Source: Nitrospinota bacterium
Lineage (GTDB): Bacteria; Nitrospinota; Nitrospinia; Nitrospinales; VA-1
DNA: 7,897 nucleotides
Assembly (NCBI GenBank): GCA_022567815.1
Contig: JADFGI010000135.1
Span: 1 to 7,897 of the forward strand
Direction: 5' to 3'
Part shown: positions 1 through 6,111 of the stretch, piece by piece
Layout: the number at the start of each line of letters is the position of its first letter
Position numbering within the stretch: the stretch's first letter is position 1
Program-made: the position numbers and the translations under genes
Notes under the pieces: generated by a model
What the model saw: the letters and a program-made list of their open reading frames with translations, nothing else
What the model was told of the DNA's origin: nothing
The model's database searches: none

Positions 1-1089
1 AATTCAGATTCAAACTCACAATCGCTTCAGGAAATGACAGTAACAATTGATGAGGTTTATTTTGAGCATACTTTTGGAGACCTTTCCACTAAAAGAACTA
101 TTGTTCCAACTTCAAATAGTGGATTTGAGAATGGCTATTATGAATTTGCCGAAGACCCTGATATGGGAAGTGTGAAGATTACTAAAAGGGATATGTTTCA
201 AACTTTAACATATGCCAATGGTAAAAAGGTGTGGTTTGATAAGTTGGGTGAAGGAGATAGAGTAGAAAAATATAAATATTCTGAAATTTTATCCAGATTA
301 AAATCGTCATTTGATGGATCAGAAAATTGCGTCTCCCTGGGCGAAATTTCCGATTCTTCATTATCCCATTCGATTGAGAGGATTGTTTTGGGCAGAGGCA
401 ATGGCAAAAGAGTTTTAATTTCCGCGGGAATTCATGGCGATGAACCGGCTGGAGTAGAAACGGTTTGCTCTTTTATCGAGAGAAAAGAATATTTAAGATT
501 TGTGCAAGAGTGGGAAATTACTCTTGTCCCCTGTATCAATCCCTTTGGATACGAAGCCAACACCCGCTCCAACCATGAAGGAGTGGATCTCAATAGAAAA
601 TTTAAATCCCCTTCCCCTCCACGGGAAGTAGTCTTGGCGCAAAAGTTATTTGATTCTAAGTTTGACCTCACATTGGAACTGCACGAGGACGTTGACAGCT
701 CTGGCTATTATTTGTTTCATTTAAGCGCTGACGGCTTAAGGCCCGCTCTGGTTCCTGGAATCCTGAAAAATGTCAAAACGGTCATGCCGATAAATATGGA
801 TTCGGAAATAGATGGGAATCCGGCTAATGAGGGTGTCATTGAAAGGGTAAGCATTGACGACAAAATGGACTGGTGGCCGATGGCATTTTATTCCCTGTCC
901 AAAGGAACCAGCACTTGCCTGACTTTGGAAACCGCGACACGGTTTCCCATGCGGACTCGCATCGAGGCTCATTTACAAGCAATAGAGACTGCGTTGGAAT
1001 CCCGCTACGCGGGAGGAAAAGTGAGGCCCCGTTGCACGGTGAGGAAGCCTGGGCCTGACGCTACCCGAGACCCTGAATCCTCTGGATAA
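1..1089 (+). CDS. M14-family zinc carboxypeptidase / succinylglutamate desuccinylase-aspartoacylase-like protein, 5' end outside window
   Basis: The first in-frame ATG is at 34, but the frame is open to base 1 and the only purine-rich stretch (AGGAA) abuts that ATG with no spacer, so the true start probably lies upstream. Residue numbers here count from the ATG at 34. The enzyme core spans roughly 85-320. It shows a zinc-binding GIHGDE motif (His134, Glu137), a substrate-binding DLNRKF motif (Asn187, Arg188), a third zinc ligand in LELHED (His217) and a likely catalytic Glu299 in LTLETAT. These residues define the M14 fold that hydrolyses amide bonds at a C-terminal or N-acyl group; the exact substrate cannot be read from the sequence. 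Residues 1-80 are not recognised and are AT-rich at the DNA level. Residues 323-351 form an Arg/Pro/Gly-rich tail beyond the usual end of the domain, encoded by hairpin DNA. No signal peptide is visible. It converges with the transglycosylase gene. Confidence 0.8.
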   Translation, partial: NSDSNSQSLQEMTVTIDEVYFEHTFGDLSTKRTIVPTSNSGFENGYYEFAEDPDMGSVKITKRDMFQTLTYANGKKVWFDKLGEGDRVEKYKYSEILSRLKSSFDGSENCVSLGEISDSSLSHSIERIVLGRGNGKRVLISAGIHGDEPAGVETVCSFIERKEYLRFVQEWEITLVPCINPFGYEANTRSNHEGVDLNRKFKSPSPPREVVLAQKLFDSKFDLTLELHEDVDSSGYYLFHLSADGLRPALVPGILKNVKTVMPINMDSEIDGNPANEGVIERVSIDDKMDWWPMAFYSLSKGTSTCLTLETATRFPMRTRIEAHLQAIETALESRYAGGKVRPRCTVRKPGPDATRDPESSG

Positions 1090-1245
1090 AAAATTCAGCA
1101 CTTGTGAAACTTGACTATTGCCTTCATGCCCCGAAGGGGTAGCAAGTATGGCATGCCAAAAACCCACAGCGCGTTCAATTTACCCAGCCCACAAGCTGGT
1201 CGCACGTTACCACTGGTTCTAGCTCAAGCTGGCCTGAATATCAGG
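1000..1245. repeat. Cluster of short inverted repeats (possible REP/MITE-like insertion) between convergent genes
   Basis: This stretch covers the 3' end of the + strand enzyme gene and the 151-base gap before the transglycosylase stop. It holds five short inverted repeats: TCCCGC/GCGGGA at 1000-1014 (3-base loop), CTGAAT/ATTCAG at 1073-1098, CCCC/GGGG at 1129-1139, CCAGC/GCTGG at 1184-1199, and CCTGA/TCAGG at 1233-1245. TTGC/GCAA (1118-1121 and 1142-1145) further flanks the third. An 8-base direct repeat CAAGCTGG occurs at about 1193 and 1224. Bases 1001-1080 are about 66% GC by hand count, against about 45% within the core of the adjacent gene. No U-tract follows any of the stems, so none is a classic terminator. 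A degenerate mobile or extragenic repeat is possible; copies elsewhere cannot be seen from this window. Confidence 0.4.
1129..1139 (-). other. RNA hairpin with UUCG tetraloop downstream of the transglycosylase gene
   Basis: Read on the - strand, this is CCCC-UUCG-GGG: a short GC stem closed by a C(UUCG)G tetraloop, a known extra-stable RNA motif. It lies about 100 bases past the transglycosylase stop codon. There is no U-tract, so it may cap or stabilise the 3' end of the message after Rho-dependent termination. It could also simply be part of the repeat cluster. Confidence 0.3.
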
Positions 1246-3508
1246 AGTCTTTGGCTTTGATAGGCGTGATGATGGGGATGACAATGGGCTCGCCGAGGGC
1301 GAGTGTATGGATGTCTTTTTCGGGATTGTAACTGTGCAAAAGCCAATAGGGAATAAAATTATTGTCATTGCAAATTTCCCAAAGGGTTTCGCCTTTTTTA
1401 ACCTTGCGGACCACCAGTTTGCTGACCCTGTAGTTGCTGAAAAAATCCTCCTGAATACCTTTGTGGAATTCCTGCCTGCGCTCCTCAAATTTTTCCGGAT
1501 CGGTCTTTGTAAAGGGAACCTTGATTATAGCGTGAACTGGAATCTGCGAACTGCGGCGAAGGTTATTCACCCTACGCACTTCACCAATGGACAATTGCGC
1601 CCATTCGGCGTAATGGCTGATGGTCTCGTCGAAATCTACGGTAATTTCACCCATCCCGGTTTCCTTGTGTTTTCCTGATGTAAACTTTACAGGAAGGAAA
1701 GCAGGCCGGTTGGTATTCATACGGTATTCGGGCGAATTCAGGCTCGCCAGTTGAACTTTAACGCCGTCCGAAATATCGGACTTATTTTGGGACTTCTGGT
1801 CCGGAATTTCTTTGATTGCTAAATGTTTCGCGGGAGATATTTTTGATTTTAAATCAAGTTTGGCCGTTTTAATCTTGCCAGGGGTAATGGTTGGTTCAGG
1901 ACCCACGGAATCGATAATGGTGTTGGACGCTTCAGCCACTACAACGATTTCTGGTACCATCAGTGTTTGTCCAGGATAAAGAGAATTTGGATTTTTTATT
2001 CTATTCAACCGTGCCAGCTCTGCGGAATTTGTGTTGAATCGCCTTGCGATTTTGGTCAGGTTGTCGTGCCTCCTGACTCTATATGAACCGGTATTAGAGG
2101 TGGTAATATTTTGGGACGGCGATTTTGCCTTGGCCACTCTGAAAGTGTTTCGGCTTCTGCGGGTTTTCTTTGTCGGTAACTTTAAGACCTTGCCAACATA
2201 AATTCTATTTCTTTTGCCAATGTTATTGCGTAGCTTCAATTGTCGAACGGAGGTTCCAAAGCGCAATGCCAACCCGGACAAGGTATCGCCTCTGCGGACG
2301 GTATAATATTTCGACCGGATTTGTCGATTGAATTTTTCCGCGCTCGATATTTTTTGATAAAGAGGCGTAAGACTGGCAAACCTTTCAGCGGGCGCTTTGA
2401 AAACAAATCCTCTAGGGATATGTTTTTGCCCCGAAATAACCGGACTGCGAAGAGCGGGATTGGATTGGGAAATTTCGTTTCGGCTCATGCCGAAGCGTTT
2501 CATTATTGTGGATATATGGACATAATCGTCAAACCGCATGGATACCTGTTTTACAGGTTTGGCCTTAGTGACATTTGGAAAATATTTTTTTTCGTTTTTG
2601 GAGACATACAGGGCCGCCAGGAATTCAGCGTAAAAGTTTCGTGAAGCAAAACCAAATGTTCGGCTTTTATAATTTTTTATTATATTGCCAAGGTTGTCCC
2701 CAAATTTTCGTTTTGCCCGGAGCATTCCCTGCGTTCCGTGGTTGTAAGCGGTTATGGCAAGAGGCCAGCTCTGCAGCCGTTTAAAATTACTTTTAAGCAA
2801 TTTAGCGGCGGCATAGGTGGAAAAAATCGGGTCTCGTCGTTCATCGACGTCGTACCTGACCCGCATGAACAATCTTCCCGTTCCACGCGTGAATTGCCAG
2901 ATACCTGCCGCGCCGGCGCTTGAGTAGGCTCCTTCATGGAACGAGGATTCTACATGAGGCAGAACGCTCAAATCTTCCGGCAAACCATAGTCCCTGAAGA
3001 TTTTCCTGATTTGTTCCATATAACGGCCTGAACGATGAATGCCTCTTTCAAACCGATCCTTTTGCCCTATTTGAGAACGGATGTTTTTTGCGGCGAGGTA
3101 AAATCCACCTTTAAGCATGTCATGTACGCGCTTCTCTTCACCAGTAAGGATGGTTTTGTTCTTTTTACGCGCCAGGTGGCGGAGAATGGTTTTGTATTTG
3201 TTTTTTACTTTTTTCAATTTCCTATCCCTGGCTCGGCGGGAAAGGGTTTTATCGCCCAAATAGACTACTTCGTAAATAATATCAAGGTTTCTTGCGTCGT
3301 GGATAACGGCATAATCGGTTGTGTATTCCGAATAAATCTTTTTCCAAAAATCGACCTGGCTTTTCAGGTCGGGAGAAATGGAAAAATCGTATTCGTTCAG
3401 GGTATGAACGTTCTTGGGAATCTTGGCAACGGCGGACGTGCAGAAACCTGCAAAAAAGACAAAGGCGAGAAGCGGGATCAGGGACTTGAATGTGAGCTTA
3501 TTGGCCAA
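1241..3508 (-). CDS. mltD: Membrane-exported lytic murein transglycosylase, MltD type, with multiple LysM domains
   Basis: Cleaves peptidoglycan glycan strands in the periplasm, leaving 1,6-anhydromuramyl ends. Residue numbers count from an alternative GTG at 3526. The TTG at 3508 (residue 7) is preferred because AAAAGGA lies 8 bases before it, while the GTG has no Shine-Dalgarno. A Sec signal peptide runs to about residue 34 (AVA cleavage site); Cys29 is not in a lipobox, so unlike E. coli MltD this is probably not a lipoprotein. The SLT domain is about 170-310, with catalytic Glu193 in VESSF, then AGIWQF (207-212) and AYNHG (260-264). Two clear LysM domains follow (about 407-451 and 482-525), with a weaker LysM-like repeat before them (326-378), another at 627-671 and a good one at 704-751. 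At 755-761 residues it is much longer than the roughly 450-residue E. coli enzyme, the extra length being the C-terminal linker and LysM region. It follows a flagellar unit, so a role in opening the wall for the flagellum is possible but unproven. Confidence 0.9.
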   Translation of the reverse strand: MANKLTFKSLIPLLAFVFFAGFCTSAVAKIPKNVHTLNEYDFSISPDLKSQVDFWKKIYSEYTTDYAVIHDARNLDIIYEVVYLGDKTLSRRARDRKLKKVKNKYKTILRHLARKKNKTILTGEEKRVHDMLKGGFYLAAKNIRSQIGQKDRFERGIHRSGRYMEQIRKIFRDYGLPEDLSVLPHVESSFHEGAYSSAGAAGIWQFTRGTGRLFMRVRYDVDERRDPIFSTYAAAKLLKSNFKRLQSWPLAITAYNHGTQGMLRAKRKFGDNLGNIIKNYKSRTFGFASRNFYAEFLAALYVSKNEKKYFPNVTKAKPVKQVSMRFDDYVHISTIMKRFGMSRNEISQSNPALRSPVISGQKHIPRGFVFKAPAERFASLTPLYQKISSAEKFNRQIRSKYYTVRRGDTLSGLALRFGTSVRQLKLRNNIGKRNRIYVGKVLKLPTKKTRRSRNTFRVAKAKSPSQNITTSNTGSYRVRRHDNLTKIARRFNTNSAELARLNRIKNPNSLYPGQTLMVPEIVVVAEASNTIIDSVGPEPTITPGKIKTAKLDLKSKISPAKHLAIKEIPDQKSQNKSDISDGVKVQLASLNSPEYRMNTNRPAFLPVKFTSGKHKETGMGEITVDFDETISHYAEWAQLSIGEVRRVNNLRRSSQIPVHAIIKVPFTKTDPEKFEERRQEFHKGIQEDFFSNYRVSKLVVRKVKKGETLWEICNDNNFIPYWLLHSYNPEKDIHTLALGEPIVIPIITPIKAKDS

Positions 3509-3516
3509 ATGAATCG

Positions 3517-3523
3517 TCCTTTT
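3517..3523 (-). promoter_or_regulatory. Ribosome binding site supporting a TTG start for the transglycosylase
   Basis: AAAAGGA on the - strand lies 8 bases before TTG at 3508. It falls inside the reading frame that would begin at GTG 3526, and nothing resembling a Shine-Dalgarno precedes that GTG. This favours the shorter protein by six residues and places the signal peptide's basic residue (Lys) close to the N-terminus. Confidence 0.5.
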
Positions 3524-3579
3524 CACTGAAGAAATCGAGGCCGACAGGTGGAAGTGAACTTTAAAATGGGTGTTGGGAC

Positions 3580-3612
3580 AAAAAAAATGAGCCGGATTTG
3601 AAAACTATCCGG
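3580..3612 (-). terminator. Rho-independent terminator ahead of the transglycosylase gene
   Basis: On the - strand a 6-bp stem CCGGAT (3612-3607) pairs with ATCCGG (3597-3592) across a 9-base loop. After CTCA comes a run of eight T (3587-3580). It would end transcripts coming from flhX upstream and also any transcript from the promoter at 3659-3687. It lies upstream of the transglycosylase gene, and no convincing promoter is seen between it and that gene, so partial read-through may be how the gene is expressed. Confidence 0.75.
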
Positions 3613-3640
3613 TCTCTTTGAAATGTCCAAAAATCTGCAT
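3605..3640 (-). CDS. Possible 11-residue leader peptide before the transglycosylase terminator
   Basis: ATG at 3640 opens a short frame reading MQIFGHFKETG and stops at TAG (3607-3605). AAAGGGG precedes the ATG by only 2 bases, closer than usual, so translation is uncertain. The stop codon overlaps the last base of the 5' arm and the loop of the terminator hairpin. A ribosome there would mask the stem and could favour read-through. There is no run of one amino acid as in classical biosynthetic attenuators, so the signal sensed, if any, is unknown. Confidence 0.25.
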   Translation of the reverse strand: MQIFGHFKETG

Positions 3641-3658
3641 AACCCCTTTAATTTTAAA

Positions 3659-3687
3659 AAGATACCAGACGACCCCCCTGTAGTCAA
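3659..3687 (-). promoter_or_regulatory. Sigma-70-like promoter with extended -10
   Basis: The - strand has TTGACT (3687-3682), a 17-base spacer and TATCTT (3664-3659), preceded by TGG, giving a TGnTATCTT extended -10. The predicted start is near 3652. It lies in the 253-base gap between flhX and the transglycosylase gene and directs transcription toward the latter, but first meets the terminator at 3580-3612. The remaining part of the gap, 3688-3761, holds only a weak TCGG/CCGA hairpin (about 3698-3708) and no gene. Confidence 0.6.
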
Positions 3688-3761
3688 GTTATTTTCATCG
3701 GTTTCCGAGGGTTTCCTGTCCAGAACCTTTGGAATTTTGGTACTTATTAAAATTAATGAAA

Positions 3762-4049
3762 TTAACCAGGTTTTGGGTAATCTTTATTCATCTGGTAAAC
3801 AAATGCCAGTAATTCCGCCACAACCTGATAAACAGTGGGGGGAATTTCTTGATTGATATCCATTTGCGAAAGAACTTCAACCAGATCAGGGTCCTGTTGC
3901 ACCGGAATATTGTTCTCAAGGGCAAGGGAAATAATTTTTTCCGCGACCAGGCCTTTCCCTTTGGCGGTGACTTTTGGGGCCGTGTCATCGCTGGATTTAT
4001 ACCTTAAAGAGACGGCTGATTTGGTTCGTTTAAGATTGGTTTTTTTCAT
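3762..4049 (-). CDS. flhX: FlhX: stand-alone FlhB C-terminal (export switch) domain protein
   Basis: This 95-residue protein matches the cytoplasmic C-terminal domain of FlhB and its EscU/YscU/HrcU relatives. Visible signatures are AVSLRY (about 12-17), KVTAKGKGLVAEKI (26-39), the NNIPV..DPDLVE segment (46-58) and IPPTVYQVVAELLAFVY (74-90). FlhB's membrane part is absent, as is the NPTH autocleavage motif: the protein begins just past that point and resembles the cleaved C-terminal fragment. In known systems FlhB-C binds export substrates and FliK and sets the switch from hook to filament export; free copies (FlhX) can stand in for this fragment in some bacteria. Its ATG overlaps the fliK stop (ATGA), and no Shine-Dalgarno is seen, so translational coupling is likely. 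A role as partner of the adjacent FliK is inferred from this arrangement. Confidence 0.85.
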   Translation of the reverse strand: MKKTNLKRTKSAVSLRYKSSDDTAPKVTAKGKGLVAEKIISLALENNIPVQQDPDLVEVLSQMDINQEIPPTVYQVVAELLAFVYQMNKDYPKPG

Positions 4050-5548
4050 GTGGTTACGTCGACCAACCGCGTTTCATCCTGAAACAGAATTGCGGACAAC
4101 TCGTTCTCGAAATCCAATTCAATTTTATCTTCAACACAGCATTTTAGGTCGACCTGAAACCCCAAGTCGGCCAATCGGGTATTAAACTCTTCAGTCCGCG
4201 AATTAATAAAATCGGCAATGGACTGGTTTTCTACCTGTATTTTAACGGACAGTTGGGTTTGCGAAACTTGACTGTCCACGCGCAAATTTCCAAGCATTGA
4301 AAGATCCAGAAAAAAAACCAGGTTGTAGGATTTTTTGGCGACGCCCTTCTTCCCGGATTCTTCATCTCCGGAAGAACGGACATAAAGCTTTATGGTTGAG
4401 TTTCCCTGGCCGAAAGGATTGGGGATTTGCAGTAAAACAGATTGGTTTTCCTGTCTCGCCAATTGGTTGGTCAGTTGATGCAGTTCAATATTTTCCACAG
4501 CCTGACGAAAAACCTGCGCGTGTTCATTCAGCGTTTTCAATTGCGTGGAGGAAAATCCTTTAGCCTGATTAACCTGATCTTCCAATTTTTGAATCATGTC
4601 CAATAGCTGGCCTTTAAGATCGCGACCAAGTTCCATCGCCTTTCCCTGATTGGCCCCTTGTTCGAGAAACTGTTTCACCCTGGCTTCGTAATTGATTCCT
4701 GAGGCATTCACCTGGTCTCTTAACAGTTGGGCATTGGCCGTTTTTCCGTTTCCAGGACTTAGCAATTGCAGGGTTTGATTCAACTGCGCCAATTTTTCCG
4801 AGTCCAATTTGAATGAATCAGAATTGGAAGAAATTTCCCCGAAAACGGTTGCCAGTTTCGTTATCATTTCCCCAAAAGCCTGTCGGGCGGGCAGGTAAGG
4901 TTTTATCATTCCCGCATCCACCTGCTTGATAACCGGTCCATTGGATTGAAGAAAATGGAACAGACCGTTGGCGGTTTTTTCTGCAACAACGGGAATCTGG
5001 TCGCCAGGTTTCAAGGAATTGGGACTGAGCGTTTGCACAAAAAAGTTTCTGTTTTTAAGCTGGACAATTGCGCTTTCAGAATCAAGCACCTTTTTTATTT
5101 GTGCCGGATAAGTTTGCCTTTCAGAGAATTTCAAAAAATCAAGTCCGTGTTTTGAGAAATATGAAATTGGTGAACTCTTCCCGGATGAAATCTGGATCGT
5201 TGTTTCCTGCTTCAATTGCGTTCCAGTGATTTCTTTTGCGTTAATTTCTTTTCCGGGGGAACGACCCAGCTCTGACGGGGATATGATTCTTAACACCGGC
5301 GCGGGTGAAATTTGTTCCACTTTGGCTGAGATGGTTTGTCCGTTTTTAAAAGAAAGGTCGCCCTGGACGACAATTTTCTGGCCCTCAAAATTAAGCAGGG
5401 CTTTTGTCCCTTCGGAGAAAATTTGGATCACCTGGCCTTTAAGAAGCTGACCCAATTGTAGTTGTTGAATGAATTTTTGCGGCGGGGAAGAGGAGCCTTC
5501 GCCCACAAGGATTTTTAGTAAAGTCGCGGAAATTTGATCGATCTGCAA
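4046..5548 (-). CDS. fliK: FliK-like flagellar hook-length control protein
   Basis: This 500-residue protein starts at TTG (5548-5546), chosen because GGAGGG lies four bases upstream. The C-terminal part (about 370-475) has the features of the FliK C-terminal (Flg_hook) domain: LLQIPNPFG, a strand with IKLYVR, then VFFLDLSMLGNLRVD, LSVKIQVE, and a closing segment NTRLADLGFQVDLKC. This domain contacts the FlhB cytoplasmic part and triggers the export switch. Residues 30-90 look like a small beta-barrel repeat (LLKGQVIQIF through VLRII), and 140-200 may be a second copy (YPAQIKKVL, KPGDQIPVVAE). The middle (220-370) is mostly helical and Gln/Leu-rich, fitting a ruler or linker. Beta-barrel N-terminal modules differ from the flexible Salmonella ruler but are seen in longer FliK-like proteins. 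It sits between a small hypothetical gene and flhX on what appears to be one transcript. Confidence 0.8.
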   Translation of the reverse strand: MQIDQISATLLKILVGEGSSSPPQKFIQQLQLGQLLKGQVIQIFSEGTKALLNFEGQKIVVQGDLSFKNGQTISAKVEQISPAPVLRIISPSELGRSPGKEINAKEITGTQLKQETTIQISSGKSSPISYFSKHGLDFLKFSERQTYPAQIKKVLDSESAIVQLKNRNFFVQTLSPNSLKPGDQIPVVAEKTANGLFHFLQSNGPVIKQVDAGMIKPYLPARQAFGEMITKLATVFGEISSNSDSFKLDSEKLAQLNQTLQLLSPGNGKTANAQLLRDQVNASGINYEARVKQFLEQGANQGKAMELGRDLKGQLLDMIQKLEDQVNQAKGFSSTQLKTLNEHAQVFRQAVENIELHQLTNQLARQENQSVLLQIPNPFGQGNSTIKLYVRSSGDEESGKKGVAKKSYNLVFFLDLSMLGNLRVDSQVSQTQLSVKIQVENQSIADFINSRTEEFNTRLADLGFQVDLKCCVEDKIELDFENELSAILFQDETRLVDVTT

Positions 5549-5552
5549 GGAA

Positions 5553-5558
5553 CCCTCC
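5553..5558 (-). promoter_or_regulatory. Strong ribosome binding site fixing the fliK TTG start
   Basis: GGAGGG on the - strand is followed by TTCC and then TTG at 5548. The next in-frame ATG is far downstream, so this site decides the start codon. The remaining gap to the upstream gene, 5559-5655, carries only a small CCCTC/GAGGG hairpin (5608-5623) without a U-tract. Confidence 0.6.
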
Positions 5559-5655
5559 GGTTTTCCAGGTGGTGAAGAAAATAATAACGTCAGCTAAACA
5601 GAGATTTCCCTCATCGCCGAGGGTGAAGGATCCCATCCAACGTCAAGAGGTCGCC

Positions 5656-5991
5656 TTAAACTACAAGGTTGATAGTGCTCCCCTGGCCATTTTCCGCCGT
5701 CAAGGTTTCCCTTTTTGCGGCGGAAGCGTTCTCTTCCTCATCCGAAGGTCCGTTTTTATTTTTATTACCCGCTTGTTTACGACGCGACCCGTCCGAATTC
5801 ACGGCATTGGATTGATGGGATTGCTCCGCATTCTGGACCGTGGTCCGTTTCATTTCATCGGAGGTTTTTCTTTCCTCCTTATGTTCCTGATTGGCGGCAT
5901 GGGGGATGTTTTGCAGGGAATGCTGTACCTTTTCAGCTACCGTCCCCATTTGTTGAATGTGTTGAATATTGGTGGGAGAGATGGATGACAT
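5656..5991 (-). CDS. Small hydrophilic protein of unknown function, first gene of the fliK-flhX unit
   Basis: This 111-residue protein is not assigned to a named family. Residues 1-30 could form a short amphipathic helix (NIQHIQQMGTVAEKVQHSL). Residues 33-100 are Gln/Asn/Glu/Lys/Ser-rich and probably disordered, with a basic patch at 70-80 (RRKQAGNKNKNG). The chain ends in a hydrophobic strand after glycines (GQGSTINLVV). This plan (short N-terminal helix, charged middle, hydrophobic C-terminal strand) resembles, from memory, small uncharacterised proteins found in flagellar gene clusters of other bacteria; that resemblance is inference. There is no signal peptide or membrane segment, so it is likely cytoplasmic. 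It begins about 30 bases after the predicted transcription start, with only a weak GTGAG as ribosome site. It might be an export-associated chaperone or regulator, but nothing in the sequence proves that. Confidence 0.6.
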   Translation of the reverse strand: MSSISPTNIQHIQQMGTVAEKVQHSLQNIPHAANQEHKEERKTSDEMKRTTVQNAEQSHQSNAVNSDGSRRKQAGNKNKNGPSDEEENASAAKRETLTAENGQGSTINLVV

Positions 5992-6027
5992 TGTCAGTTA
6001 ACTCACTGTATTATAATCATTTATATT

Positions 6028-6055
6028 AGTATAACTGCGGCGATAATTTTGTCAA
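6028..6055 (-). promoter_or_regulatory. Sigma-70-like promoter for the hypothetical-fliK-flhX unit
   Basis: The - strand shows a perfect TTGACA (6055-6050), a 16-base spacer and TATACT (6033-6028), with a predicted start near 6021, about 30 bases before the ATG at 5991. No sigma-28 (TAAA/GCCGATAA) or sigma-54 (GG/GC) promoter is visible in this gap. So this flagellar unit may be expressed constitutively rather than within a late flagellar regulon. A GCTGA/TCAGC inverted repeat (6063-6080) sits just upstream of the -35. Confidence 0.65.
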
Positions 6056-6062
6056 GAAAGCG

Positions 6063-6080
6063 GCTGAAAACTAAATCAGC
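6063..6080 (-). other. Small inverted repeat between fliL and the next promoter
   Basis: GCTGA and TCAGC are separated by 8 bases, ending 8 bases upstream of the -35 hexamer at 6050-6055. It could be a weak end signal for the fliL transcript or a binding site acting on the promoter. No U-tract follows, so a strong intrinsic terminator is unlikely. The rest of the 120-base gap after fliL holds no gene. Confidence 0.25.
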
Positions 6081-6111
6081 TCTATAGCTTTTTATCGGAA
6101 TTAAAATGAGT

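Larger units (their letters stand above)
3580..3652 (-). ncRNA. Candidate short leader RNA or small RNA (promoter-to-terminator unit)
   Basis: A strong-looking promoter (3659-3687) would start transcription near 3652, and an intrinsic terminator ends at 3580. The predicted product is about 70 nt. It contains an 11-codon ORF whose stop lies at the base of the terminator stem. The unit could be a free small RNA or an attenuator-type leader controlling the transglycosylase gene. No complementary anti-terminator strand was found by eye, and the RNA family is not recognised. Confidence 0.4.

Noticed and set aside
1233..1245. CCTGA/TCAGG hairpin as an mltD terminator
   Set aside because: It overlaps the stop codon, has only a 5-bp stem with a 3-base loop, and is not followed by a U-tract, so it is included only as part of the repeat cluster.
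3035..3529. A 164-codon + strand frame opposite the mltD N-terminal half
   Set aside because: It lies antisense to a well-supported gene with conserved catalytic motifs, and its Phe/Val/Gly-rich product is typical of an antisense shadow.
5439..5636. A 65-codon - strand frame overlapping the start of fliK
   Set aside because: It overlaps the N-terminal fliK coding region in another frame, and the fliK TTG start has a strong GGAGGG site. The product shows no recognisable domain.
5569..5988. A 139-codon + strand frame opposite the small hypothetical gene, longer than that gene
   Set aside because: It has no Shine-Dalgarno or promoter, runs against all neighbours except the far-left gene, and its Phe/Arg/Leu-rich product looks like an antisense read of Lys/Glu/Gln/Asn codons. 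The - strand frame has a promoter and an operon position.
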